14,538 nucleotides of DNA from Oscillospiraceae bacterium (GTDB lineage: Bacteria > Bacillota > Clostridia > Oscillospirales > Oscillospiraceae). Location of the stretch: assembly GCA_024404215.1 (NCBI GenBank), contig JAKSQI010000021.1, positions 1-14,538 of the forward strand, read 5' to 3'. The position numbers and the translations under genes were made by a program. A model generated the notes under the pieces. That model had not been told where the DNA came from, made no database searches, and saw only the letters and a program-made list of their open reading frames with translations. Below are positions 8,119-14,538 of the stretch, piece after piece. Numbering within the stretch: position 1 is the first letter of the stretch; every line of letters starts with the position of its first letter.

Positions 8119-9354
8119 ATGAAAAAGCTACTCTCTATCCTCTTGGCTATGCTGCTTGTAGTTTCTCTGTGCGCTTGCGGCGCTACCGCCGAGAAGCCTG
8201 CTGAGGAAACCAAGCCTGCAGAAACCGAAACCCCCGCTGCAGAACCCGAAACCCCTGCTGAAGATGCCGAAGCTCCTGCTGATGATGCAGAAGCCCCTGC
8301 TGATGATGCCGAAGCTCCCGTTGCTGCCGGCATTGGCTACGTTACCGATGACGTAGACCACTGGGCACGCGACGAGTATTCCTTCTGCTACTGCTACACC
8401 AGCTCCGGCGCTCTGAACGACAACATGATGGATGTATTCCGTCGTCTGGGTAAGGTGTACAACTTCTCTGTTCATGAAATGAATGGTAACAACAACCCCG
8501 AAAACTACATCCAGGGTATTGAAGTTGAGTACAACAAGGGCACCGATGGCCTGCTGGTTGACTGCGACCCCGTTATCATGAACCGTTGCTATGAGCTGCT
8601 GAACGAACTGGAGATTCCCTATGTATCTCTGTTCAACCCCATGTGCCCCGATCAGGAAGCCCTGCAGGTTTGCGGTCCTTCCGTTGTTCTGGACCAGGCT
8701 CGTTCCGGCCGTGACACCATGCAGTACTACTATGATCGTCTCAACGAATATTGGGGCGATGTAGACATGAGCAAGGTTGCTCTGCTGAACCTGAACTACT
8801 CCACCAGCCCTGCTTTCCAGCAGCGTGTTGACGGTTCTACCGAGAAGTTCTCCGAGCTCTTCCCCGATTGCGCCATTCTGGAAGCCGATGGTGTTACCGC
8901 CGGTTCTCTGAATGCTGAAGTTGGTTATGACCTGACCAGCCAGATTATCTCTGCTAACCCCCAGTATGATCACTGGATTGTATTTGCTTGCGTAGAGTAC
9001 TATGCTCAGGGTGCAACCCGTTATGCAGAGACTACTGCAAATCCCTCCAACATTCTGATTACCTGCTCCGGTTCCAACACCCTGCCTCAGGAATTCGAGT
9101 CCGGCTATGATGCTACCTCCTGGAAGGTTGCTTATGCCGTATCCGATATCTGCTACGGCGGTCCTGCTGCTCTGGGTCTGATTGCCATCTGCGATGGTCG
9201 CGCTACTGAGGAAACTCTGTGGGCTGACCGCATTCTGGATGGTGACGTTGCTGCTTCCTACATCGCTGATCCCATCATGCTGACCATCGATAACTGGACC
9301 AACTTCAAGGATGACATGTGGGCCATCTACGATCCCGAAGGAATCGGCGCCTAA
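8119..9354 (+). CDS. Lipoprotein sugar-type substrate-binding protein of the CUT2 importer
   Basis: An extracytoplasmic binding protein that would deliver substrate to the importer. Residues 1-19 form a lipoprotein signal peptide (MKK, hydrophobic core, then LCAC), with Cys20 as the predicted lipid-modified residue, so it is tethered outside the membrane. Residues 21-70 are an acidic, Ala/Pro/Glu/Asp-rich linker containing a DAEAPAD repeat. The remainder has the layout of periplasmic-binding-protein type 1 (LacI/RbsB-like): alternating strands and helices, a GTDGLLVDCDPVIMNRC segment, and IPYVSLFNP matching the IPVV strand of sugar binders. Sequence identity to well-known ribose or galactose binders looks low. 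Eleven further cysteines in the mature part are unusual for an exported protein. It is last in the transporter cluster and codon use is highly biased, consistent with the high copy number of binding proteins. AAAGGAAAT at 8104-8112 is the ribosome site. Confidence 0.88.
   Translation: MKKLLSILLAMLLVVSLCACGATAEKPAEETKPAETETPAAEPETPAEDAEAPADDAEAPADDAEAPVAAGIGYVTDDVDHWARDEYSFCYCYTSSGALNDNMMDVFRRLGKVYNFSVHEMNGNNNPENYIQGIEVEYNKGTDGLLVDCDPVIMNRCYELLNELEIPYVSLFNPMCPDQEALQVCGPSVVLDQARSGRDTMQYYYDRLNEYWGDVDMSKVALLNLNYSTSPAFQQRVDGSTEKFSELFPDCAILEADGVTAGSLNAEVGYDLTSQIISANPQYDHWIVFACVEYYAQGATRYAETTANPSNILITCSGSNTLPQEFESGYDATSWKVAYAVSDICYGGPAALGLIAICDGRATEETLWADRILDGDVAASYIADPIMLTIDNWTNFKDDMWAIYDPEGIGA
8263..8325 (+). 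repeat. Three tandem 21-base repeats encoding the lipoprotein linker
   Basis: Copies at 8263-8283, 8284-8304 and 8305-8325 encode DAEAPAD, DAEAPAD and DAEAPVA. The first two differ only at third codon positions. The repeat lies in the flexible linker between the lipid anchor and the binding domain, so copy number could vary without disturbing the fold. Confidence 0.85.
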
Positions 9355-9417
9355 TCGCAGATAGAATTTCGGTTCGTCACTGCTTACAATTCGTTTTGTA
9401 GCAAATAGCTAGTTGAT

Positions 9418-9452
9418 GGAATGCCGCAAATTGAATCAATTTGCGGCATTCC
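9418..9452 (+). terminator. Perfect 16-bp hairpin after the binding-protein gene
   Basis: Two 16-base arms (9418-9433 and 9437-9452) are exactly complementary around a 3-base AAT loop. It lies 63 bases after the binding-protein stop and 141 bases before the next start. No T-run follows the stem, so it is not a textbook intrinsic terminator; it may act as a terminator, an mRNA 3'-end stabiliser or both. The rest of the 9355-9593 gap shows no convincing -35/-10 promoter pair, although a promoter for the downstream genes is expected there. Confidence 0.55.
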
Positions 9453-9582
9453 TGCTAATAAGATTCCTAACCTATTCCGGATATATGTCATGCAATCCCA
9501 GCTTCAGCATTGCTTAGGACAGAGTGAGTCAAAGGCTCTGGCCGAGTGTCCCTTGTGTTAAAGATAGCATTCTGAGAACAGT

Positions 9583-9586
9583 GAGG
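9583..9586 (+). promoter_or_regulatory. Ribosome binding site deciding the start at 9594
   Basis: GAGG is 1 base from the ATG at 9588 but 7 bases from the in-frame ATG at 9594, so the second ATG is the better start. Confidence 0.6.
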
Positions 9587-9593
9587 AATGAAT

Positions 9594-10544
9594 ATGAATA
9601 TAAAAGAGCAAATTAAGGCCCTTGCCGAGCGTAACGGCATGAGCCTGTGTGGCTTTGCCAACATTGAGCGATTCCAAGAGTCGCCTCCGGAGCTGCATCC
9701 GGCCGGGGTACTACCCGGGTGTAAAACGGTTATCGTTGTAGGCGTTCGTCTTCTTGACGGCGTTATTCAGGCGAACTTCCGGGATTTTGAAGACGGAAGA
9801 AGAGACCTAAAGGGTCTGTATGGTACCTATGCTTATACCATGCTGCCCAATTTTCAATTGACAAAAACGTGCTATGACATAGCACAGCTTATAGAAGTGG
9901 AAGCCGGTGAAATTGCAACTCCCTGCTCCACCGGTCCTATGACCAACGGACGTCAGGTCAGTATCCGCCACTGCGCTGTTGCTGCCGGCCTCGGTGAATT
10001 TGGCTGGATGAGCATTGTACTAACCCCTCAATTCGGCCCTCGCAACCGTTTTGGTGTTATTCTCACTACGGCGGAAATTGAGCCCGATCCTTTATACAGT
10101 GGCCCCCGACTCTGCAATCCGGAAAAGTGCGGCATTTGTACCAAAGCCTGCCCATCCGGTGCCCTTTCCTCTTATGGAGAAGAGGGAAAGCGGTTTGTTC
10201 ACATGGAAGACCGGACTTTTGAGTATTGCACGGTCAATATGGTCAAGTGTTTCATGGTTGAAGAACGTCTAAGAAAAGACTATGGTGCGCCGGAGGATTA
10301 TTCCCCTTCGGAAAGTCCTACCCCTGCTGAACTTAAGGAAGCCCAACGCAAGGCCTCCATCAGTGACCTTGGTCTTCAGCATACTCCCAGCTGGTACTGC
10401 GGGCGATGCCTCAGCTATTGCCCGGCCGGCAACTGGGGAAACAAGTTTAAAAAGCGGGGCTTGAGCAAGGGTTATACCGCTGACTGGCTTTATCAAGGCG
10501 ACAAGGGAGATACTGTGGACCTTGCCGCACCATGGGAGGAGTAA
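9594..10544 (+). CDS. QueG/reductive-dehalogenase-like 4Fe-4S protein
   Basis: A cytoplasmic iron-sulfur redox protein of the epoxyqueuosine-reductase-like group. From the start at 9594 it has 316 residues. RHCAVAAGLGEFGWMS (126-140) and the following PQFGPRNRFGVILTTAEI match the conserved core of QueG/RdhA-like proteins. The first 4Fe-4S motif is CNPEKCGICTKACP (Cys174, 179, 182, 186). The second cluster probably uses Cys269, 272 and 276 (CGRCLSYCP) with an upstream Cys such as Cys219. There is no twin-arginine signal, so it is not a classic respiratory dehalogenase. The HEAT-like C-terminal domain of true QueG appears absent, so a tRNA role is unlikely. QueG and RdhA use cobalamin; whether this one does is not visible. 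The next gene starts 2 bases after its stop, indicating translational coupling. Confidence 0.8.
   Translation: MNIKEQIKALAERNGMSLCGFANIERFQESPPELHPAGVLPGCKTVIVVGVRLLDGVIQANFRDFEDGRRDLKGLYGTYAYTMLPNFQLTKTCYDIAQLIEVEAGEIATPCSTGPMTNGRQVSIRHCAVAAGLGEFGWMSIVLTPQFGPRNRFGVILTTAEIEPDPLYSGPRLCNPEKCGICTKACPSGALSSYGEEGKRFVHMEDRTFEYCTVNMVKCFMVEERLRKDYGAPEDYSPSESPTPAELKEAQRKASISDLGLQHTPSWYCGRCLSYCPAGNWGNKFKKRGLSKGYTADWLYQGDKGDTVDLAAPWEE
10535..10540 (+). promoter_or_regulatory. Ribosome binding site inside the preceding gene, deciding the start at 10547
   Basis: GGAGGA overlaps the last codons of the preceding gene and lies 6 bases before the ATG at 10547. The earlier in-frame ATG at 10532 sits upstream of this site and has no ribosome site of its own. 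Confidence 0.65.
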
Positions 10545-10546
10545 CC

Positions 10547-11476
10547 ATGAATAGAGAATTGATTTTACATATTACAGCGGTTTTTTCCGATAATTCCGAA
10601 ACCAACTATCTCTCGCCCCCGGCCAATACGGCAGAGGAACTGGAAGCATTGGAGAACCGGTTTCATGCCGGAAACTTCAGCAAGCATAATATGCCCCAGG
10701 GTGGAGATTATACTTCACTAAATAAAGGAAAAACAGAAGAATATGTTGGCATGCGCTTTTTTGAGGCTCCCATTCTTTCCATCGGGGCAGCGGATAATCC
10801 CTTGTTTTGGGATTTGAAAAAGCCTCAGGCGGTTGGCGAGCATTTCATGGTGCCTCAGGAATGGCTGCCGGGGGCAAAATCCGTAATAACCCTTTTCCTG
10901 CCCTTTACCGACCGAGTCATTTCCTCCAATCAGAAGGACAAGGTTCAGCCCTCCATGGAGTGGTTGTTTACCCGCGTGGATGGTCAACAGCATTTGCTGG
11001 CAACTGCCGGCCTCGTAAAAGAAGCCTTGGAGAGGGAAGGCTATCAGGCAGTGGTTCCCCAGTTGGATGACCGCTATATCATGCGGACATCTTTGCTGCA
11101 GACCAATCTGCCTATTCCGGCCTTTTCCTCAAACTGGTCCGAGAGGCATGTGGCTTATGTAACCGGGCTGGGAACCTTTGGCCGGCATACTAACTTTATC
11201 AGTAAGCGAGGCTGCTGCGGCCGTTTAATCAGTATCATTACGGACTGGGAAACCAAACCGGATGAAAAGGATTATTCCGGCATATATGATTACTGTACCG
11301 AATGCGGTGCCTGCTATCGGGCTTGTCCCGCAGCAGCTTTAAGCGGGGAAGGGAAAAGCATTAAAGCCTGCTCGACCTTCCTTCATGAAAACAGTAAGCA
11401 ATATGCCCCGCGTTATGGCTGCGGCAAGTGCCAGTCAGGACTGCCCTGTTCCAAAGGAGTGCCCAAGAGGAGATAG
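10547..11476 (+). CDS. Second QueG/reductive-dehalogenase-like 4Fe-4S protein
   Basis: A 309-residue cytoplasmic redox protein related to, but clearly different from, its upstream neighbour. SSNWSERHVAYVTGLGTFGR (194-213) is a strong match to the conserved core of QueG/RdhA-like proteins. The first cluster motif is CTECGACYRACP (Cys250, 253, 256, 260). The second is formed by Cys275 together with CGKCQSGLPC (Cys292, 295, 301), very near the C terminus. The Fe-S domain is at the end and no C-terminal HEAT-like extension or Tat signal is present. The first 100 residues show no motif I recognise. The start at 10547 is chosen for its ribosome site. With the preceding gene it forms a tightly coupled pair that may make a heteromeric complex or two sequential electron carriers. 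Confidence 0.8.
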   Translation: MNRELILHITAVFSDNSETNYLSPPANTAEELEALENRFHAGNFSKHNMPQGGDYTSLNKGKTEEYVGMRFFEAPILSIGAADNPLFWDLKKPQAVGEHFMVPQEWLPGAKSVITLFLPFTDRVISSNQKDKVQPSMEWLFTRVDGQQHLLATAGLVKEALEREGYQAVVPQLDDRYIMRTSLLQTNLPIPAFSSNWSERHVAYVTGLGTFGRHTNFISKRGCCGRLISIITDWETKPDEKDYSGIYDYCTECGACYRACPAAALSGEGKSIKACSTFLHENSKQYAPRYGCGKCQSGLPCSKGVPKRR

Positions 11477-11482
11477 TATCCC

Positions 11483-12511
11483 ATGGTTGACCAGAAAACC
11501 AATTTTCAAATGCTGCTTCGGGGGGAACAGCCGGAATGGATTCCCAAATACGGGATTCTGCCTCCGCCAAAGGGCTCGGGGCTGCCCCAGCCGGCAACCC
11601 TGCTGCTTTGCCCTGAGTTTTTGTCCAAACACCGTACCAACTGGGTAGGGGGCATTGATCCCTGGGGAGTAAACTACGTTTATTCCAGTGAGATAAATGG
11701 TGCCACCATGCCGGATACCAGAAGCTTTCTTTTAGATGATATTACCCACTGGAGGGATGTAATCAAGGCCCCGGATATCAGCGGCTATGATTGGGAGGCT
11801 ATTGCAAAAAAGAATATGGAGGACAGCGGAATCGACCGCAGCAAAACTCTTTTATCTTTTGACCTTCACTTTGGGTACTTCCAGCATTTGATGTCTTTTT
11901 TGGGTTTTGAAAATGGTTTGATGGCCTTTTATGAAGAGCCGGAAGAGGTTGAGGCACTTTTGAACTACCTCGGTGATTGGTATATTACCATTACGGAGAA
12001 TCTGATTGATTATTACCAGCCGGATATGCTGTCCCTTAAGGATGATACGGCCTCGTTGATGGCGCCTTTCCTTTCACCGGTGGTTTTCCGTAATCTGTTG
12101 GTTCCCATCTATCGGCGCCACGCAAAATTTGCCCATGAGAGGGGAATACCCATTTCCTTCCATAACTGCGGGAAAAGCGAGCAGCTCATTGATATTCTGG
12201 TGGAGGATGTGGGCATCCGCATTTGGGACCCTGCCCAAACCTGTAACGATTTAGTTGGTATCAAGCAAAAATACGGAAATGATTTGGTGATCTGCGGCGG
12301 CTGGGATGCCAAGGGGCATCTGCTCAGTGATGATGCCTCGGATGAAGAAATTTACGAATCCATCCGTGACACTATGCTGGCCCTGGGAAAGGGCGGCGGC
12401 TATGCTTTTTTAGCCGGTTTTATGCCTTCCTCGGATCCAAAATCCAAGGAAATATGTAAGCGCAAAAATGCAGCTGTTGAGCGCGCCTATAACGATTTCA
12501 AGTACTATTAA
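11483..12511 (+). CDS. Uroporphyrinogen decarboxylase / MtaA-like methyltransferase family protein
   Basis: A predicted TIM-barrel protein of the UroD superfamily, cytoplasmic, 342 residues. The N-terminal GEQPEWIPKYG is typical of the MtaA/CmuA-like branch and not of haem-pathway HemE, which starts with an Arg-rich substrate motif. HNCG (227-230, giving His227 and Cys229) followed by a later Cys (Cys254, Cys271 or Cys325) fits the zinc site of corrinoid:thiol methyltransferases. VICGGWDAKG (269-278) matches the conserved barrel-end segment. Members of this branch are common beside O-demethylase and other one-carbon genes in anaerobes. No corrinoid-binding protein gene is seen in the window. 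AGAGGAGAT at 11466-11474 overlaps the end of the preceding gene and the ATG follows, so it belongs to the same transcript. The reaction remains unassigned. Confidence 0.82.
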   Translation: MVDQKTNFQMLLRGEQPEWIPKYGILPPPKGSGLPQPATLLLCPEFLSKHRTNWVGGIDPWGVNYVYSSEINGATMPDTRSFLLDDITHWRDVIKAPDISGYDWEAIAKKNMEDSGIDRSKTLLSFDLHFGYFQHLMSFLGFENGLMAFYEEPEEVEALLNYLGDWYITITENLIDYYQPDMLSLKDDTASLMAPFLSPVVFRNLLVPIYRRHAKFAHERGIPISFHNCGKSEQLIDILVEDVGIRIWDPAQTCNDLVGIKQKYGNDLVICGGWDAKGHLLSDDASDEEIYESIRDTMLALGKGGGYAFLAGFMPSSDPKSKEICKRKNAAVERAYNDFKYY

Positions 12512-12541
12512 TTCTTATGTCTATCATTACAAATGGAAGGA

Positions 12542-12546
12542 AAGGA
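12542..12546 (+). promoter_or_regulatory. Ribosome binding site deciding the start at 12553
   Basis: A purine-rich AAGGA stretch sits 6 bases before the ATG at 12553. The upstream in-frame ATG at 12517 lies just after the previous gene without a purine-rich site, and would add 12 residues (MSIITNGRKGRL) that look like translated leader. Confidence 0.6.
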
Positions 12547-12552
12547 CGACTT

Positions 12553-13776
12553 ATGGATTGTAAAAAAGCAGAAGCTTTGGAAATTCCTGTATCCGCACAG
12601 ACTGATGTTCTGGTTGTCGGCGGCGGTATTGCCGGCGTTTCGGCTGCCATGGCGGCAGCCCGTGCCGGCGCTAAGGTAACTCTGATTGAGAGAGAGTATG
12701 GCCTTGGCGGTATGGCTACTTTGGGATTGATTGCTATCTATCTGGCCCTGGACGACGGCCTAGGAAATCAGGTGATTCGCGGCATCAGTGAGGAGCTCCT
12801 GCTGATGAGCATTAAGTACGGCTGCGAAGGTATTTCGCCGGAAGCCTGGCTCCGTGAGACTACTCAGGAAGAAAGGGCCAAGAACCGTTATGTGGCACAG
12901 TTTAATCCCAACCTCTTTGCTTTGGAAATGGAAAAAACTCTGGTAGCCATGGGCGTTAAAATCCTGTACGGAACGCTGGCCTGTGAGACGGTTATGGAGG
13001 GCAACCGCATTCAGGCTGTGGTTGTAGAAAACAAATCCGGCCGCAGCCGGATTACCTGCAAGAACGTTGTTGACTGCAGTGGCGATGCGGATGTTGCTTA
13101 TCTGGCCGGAGCTGAAACAGCTTTGCATGAGGGCGGCAATGGCTTGGCCAGCTGGTATTATTATCAGCAGGATGGCGCAGTAAAGCTGAAAATGTTTGGT
13201 TTGGCAGATGTTCCGGTTTCCGCAACTCCTCCGGAAGAGAAAAAGGGTGACAACCCCTATGGAAACGCTACCGTGACATCTTTGACCAACATGCGTTTTT
13301 CCGGTGTAGATGCGGAAGAACTGTCTGAGGCTGTGATTCAGGCTCATACCAAAATGTATGAGGATATTCTGGCACGGAAGGCAGAAGACCCCAACTATGC
13401 TCCTGTTTCTACCTCTTCCATCCCTCTGGTGCGCATGTCCCGCCGTATCTGCGGCGAGTATACCCTGGATGAGGCTGAAAATCGGGTGGCATTTGATGAC
13501 AGCATCGGCTGCACCGGTGACTGGCGCAAGCGCGGGCCTGCTTTTGAGATTCCCTATCGCACCCTGTATTCTGCCAAGGTGCCCAATCTGATTTGTGCCG
13601 GCCGTATCATTTCCGTTACTGACCGCATGTGGGATGTAACCCGTGTCATTCCGCCCTGTGCGGTAACCGGCGAAGCCGCCGGCCTGGCGGCTGCTATGAC
13701 CGATGATTTCTCAAAGCTGGATGTCAAGGAGCTGCAGAAGAGATTAGTGGAAAACAATGTGCAGATTCATATCTGA
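12553..13776 (+). CDS. FAD-dependent oxidoreductase (FAD_oxidored family)
   Basis: The third flavoprotein of the locus, 407 residues from the start at 12553. The FAD Rossmann motif GGGIAG is at 23-28, LIEREYGLGGMATLG at 44-58, and DCSGDAD at 174-180. A RMSRRICGEYTLDE segment in the last third corresponds to the Arg-rich segments of the other two, and the C-terminal LICAGR and GEAAGLAAAM complete the FAD site. It is closer in length and motif layout to the gene at the left edge than to the one at 3083. It starts 41 bases after the UroD-like gene and ends 37 bases before the AcnX gene, so it is probably co-transcribed with both. The substrate is unknown; a reaction preceding or following AcnX dehydration would fit the position. 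Confidence 0.9.
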   Translation: MDCKKAEALEIPVSAQTDVLVVGGGIAGVSAAMAAARAGAKVTLIEREYGLGGMATLGLIAIYLALDDGLGNQVIRGISEELLLMSIKYGCEGISPEAWLRETTQEERAKNRYVAQFNPNLFALEMEKTLVAMGVKILYGTLACETVMEGNRIQAVVVENKSGRSRITCKNVVDCSGDADVAYLAGAETALHEGGNGLASWYYYQQDGAVKLKMFGLADVPVSATPPEEKKGDNPYGNATVTSLTNMRFSGVDAEELSEAVIQAHTKMYEDILARKAEDPNYAPVSTSSIPLVRMSRRICGEYTLDEAENRVAFDDSIGCTGDWRKRGPAFEIPYRTLYSAKVPNLICAGRIISVTDRMWDVTRVIPPCAVTGEAAGLAAAMTDDFSKLDVKELQKRLVENNVQIHI

Positions 13777-13813
13777 TCATTTTTAACAAATAACGAAAGG
13801 AAGCGTACCAATT

Positions 13814-14538
13814 ATGTGGAAAATGCCTGCATTAACCGATGAAGAGAAGAGAATCCTGCAGGGCGAGGAAGGCGTTGTTAAGCAGAAATGCATGCAGTAT
13901 CTGGTTGAACTGTGCCAGATTTCCGGCGCCGAGAAGCTGGTAGATATTGACGGCACCTGCGATATGCATACCCCTGGGCTGCAGCTCAGCCAGCACATCG
14001 GCATTACCTTTGATGAACTGTCCGACTTTGCCAACAACGGCGGTAAGTTTGCGGTTCCCACCTTTGCCAACAAGAGCCCCCTTGGTGAACTGCCTCCCAT
14101 GCATGGCTGGGAGAGCTGCAACCTGTGCTCTTACCGTAACCCTGCTTTGAGACACGATGACCCCGCTTTCCATGAGAAGGCTTTGCACAGGGAAGAAATG
14201 GCTTTGCTCCGCAAGATGGGCATGATTACCACTCACTCCTGCGCCAATTATCTGACCATGTCCTACCTGCCCAGCGTAGGTGCCCACTGCGCATGGTTTG
14301 AAAGCAGCCAGATGCCCTACTGCAACGCCACTCTCGGTGCTCGTACCAACATTGACGGAACCTTGGCATCCGCCATTCTTGGCAAGACCCCTTACTATGG
14401 CATGCATCTGGACGAGAACCGTTTGGGTACCATTCTTGTTGAAACCGACCGTTTGATTCAGACTGATAATGAGTGGGATGTTTTGGGCTTTGCCGTAGGT
14501 GAGGCCTGCGACGTAGAGGTTCCTGTTGTAACCGGTAC
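13814..14538 (+). CDS. Aconitase X (AcnX) catalytic subunit, 3'-partial
   Basis: The first 241 residues of an AcnX-type Fe-S dehydratase; the gene continues past the right edge. LTDEEKRILQGEEG (7-20) is the characteristic N terminus. VDIDGTCDMHTPG (43-55), KFAVPTFANKSPL (78-90), HSCANY (141-146), WFESSQMPYCNATLGARTN (161-179) and GKTPYYGMHLDENR (190-203) match the family core in order. The Cys of HSCANY is a candidate Fe-S ligand. Known members dehydrate cis-3-hydroxy-L-proline or mevalonate 5-phosphate, so a hydroxylated carboxylate-type substrate is plausible, but the substrate cannot be assigned. GAAAGGAAG at 13795-13803 precedes the ATG. In many genomes a small swivelling-domain subunit (DUF126) is encoded separately or fused; it would lie outside the window. 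Confidence 0.87.
   Translation, partial: MWKMPALTDEEKRILQGEEGVVKQKCMQYLVELCQISGAEKLVDIDGTCDMHTPGLQLSQHIGITFDELSDFANNGGKFAVPTFANKSPLGELPPMHGWESCNLCSYRNPALRHDDPAFHEKALHREEMALLRKMGMITTHSCANYLTMSYLPSVGAHCAWFESSQMPYCNATLGARTNIDGTLASAILGKTPYYGMHLDENRLGTILVETDRLIQTDNEWDVLGFAVGEACDVEVPVVTG

Noticed and set aside
8128..8973. Antisense frames opposite the binding-protein gene, including a Ser/Ala repeat peptide
   Set aside because: Shadow of a codon-biased gene; the repeat peptide is the reverse reading of the DAEAPAD linker repeats.
9453..9587. Promoter for the downstream Fe-S/AcnX genes
   Set aside because: Single -35-like (TTGCTT near 9510) and -10-like elements occur but no pair with acceptable spacing was found, so no site is called.
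9594..10544. True epoxyqueuosine reductase (queG)
   Set aside because: The core motif fits the broader family, but the C-terminal HEAT-like tRNA-binding region is absent, there are two divergent copies, and the context is catabolic with no tRNA-modification genes.
11483..12511. HemE (haem pathway uroporphyrinogen decarboxylase)
   Set aside because: The N-terminal substrate-binding Arg-rich motif is missing and an HxCG zinc-type motif is present, which fits the MtaA-like branch.
12760..14407. Antisense frames opposite the third flavoprotein and AcnX genes
   Set aside because: No motifs and no ribosome sites; the sense frames match known families throughout.

Overview
The window reads as one dense, single-direction catabolic locus of an anaerobic Gram-positive bacterium, most likely of the class Clostridia and possibly a gut Oscillospirales-type lineage. 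The lineage is inferred from AGGAGG-type ribosome sites, GTG/TTG/ATG starts, roughly balanced GC, cysteine-rich and Fe-S-rich proteins, a lipoprotein-anchored binding protein, and QueG/RdhA-like and UroD/MtaA-like families typical of anaerobic Clostridia. No marker gene fixes the species. All recognised genes are on the + strand. I saw no rRNA, tRNA, transposase, integrase or CRISPR array.

Region 1 (1-4603) holds an FAD-dependent oxidoreductase that may begin upstream of the window, a 569-residue two-domain protein whose N-terminal part resembles the UGSC (seleno)protein family but lacks the redox Sec/Cys pair, and a second FAD-dependent oxidoreductase. Region 2 (4665-9354) is a complete-looking CUT2 (ribose/galactose-type) ABC importer: a double ATPase, two permeases and a lipoprotein binding protein placed last. 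The first permease is broken by an apparent internal deletion of about 44 bases with a frameshift. A perfect 16-bp hairpin at 9418-9452 follows the binding protein and probably ends this transcription unit.

Region 3 (9594-14538) holds two different QueG/reductive-dehalogenase-like 4Fe-4S proteins in tandem, a uroporphyrinogen-decarboxylase/MtaA-like protein, a third FAD-dependent oxidoreductase, and the start of an aconitase X (AcnX) dehydratase that runs off the right edge.

Taken together, the locus looks like an uptake-plus-degradation pathway. A small, probably polar or sugar-like compound would be imported by the CUT2 system, oxidised or reduced by three flavoproteins, and dehydrated by AcnX. 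The UGSC-like, UroD-like and Fe-S proteins would carry out less predictable steps, possibly linked to corrinoid chemistry. The substrate cannot be read from the sequence, and I do not recognise this combination as a described pathway. Codon use is strongly biased in the UGSC-like protein, the second flavoprotein and the binding protein, which suggests these are the most highly expressed members.
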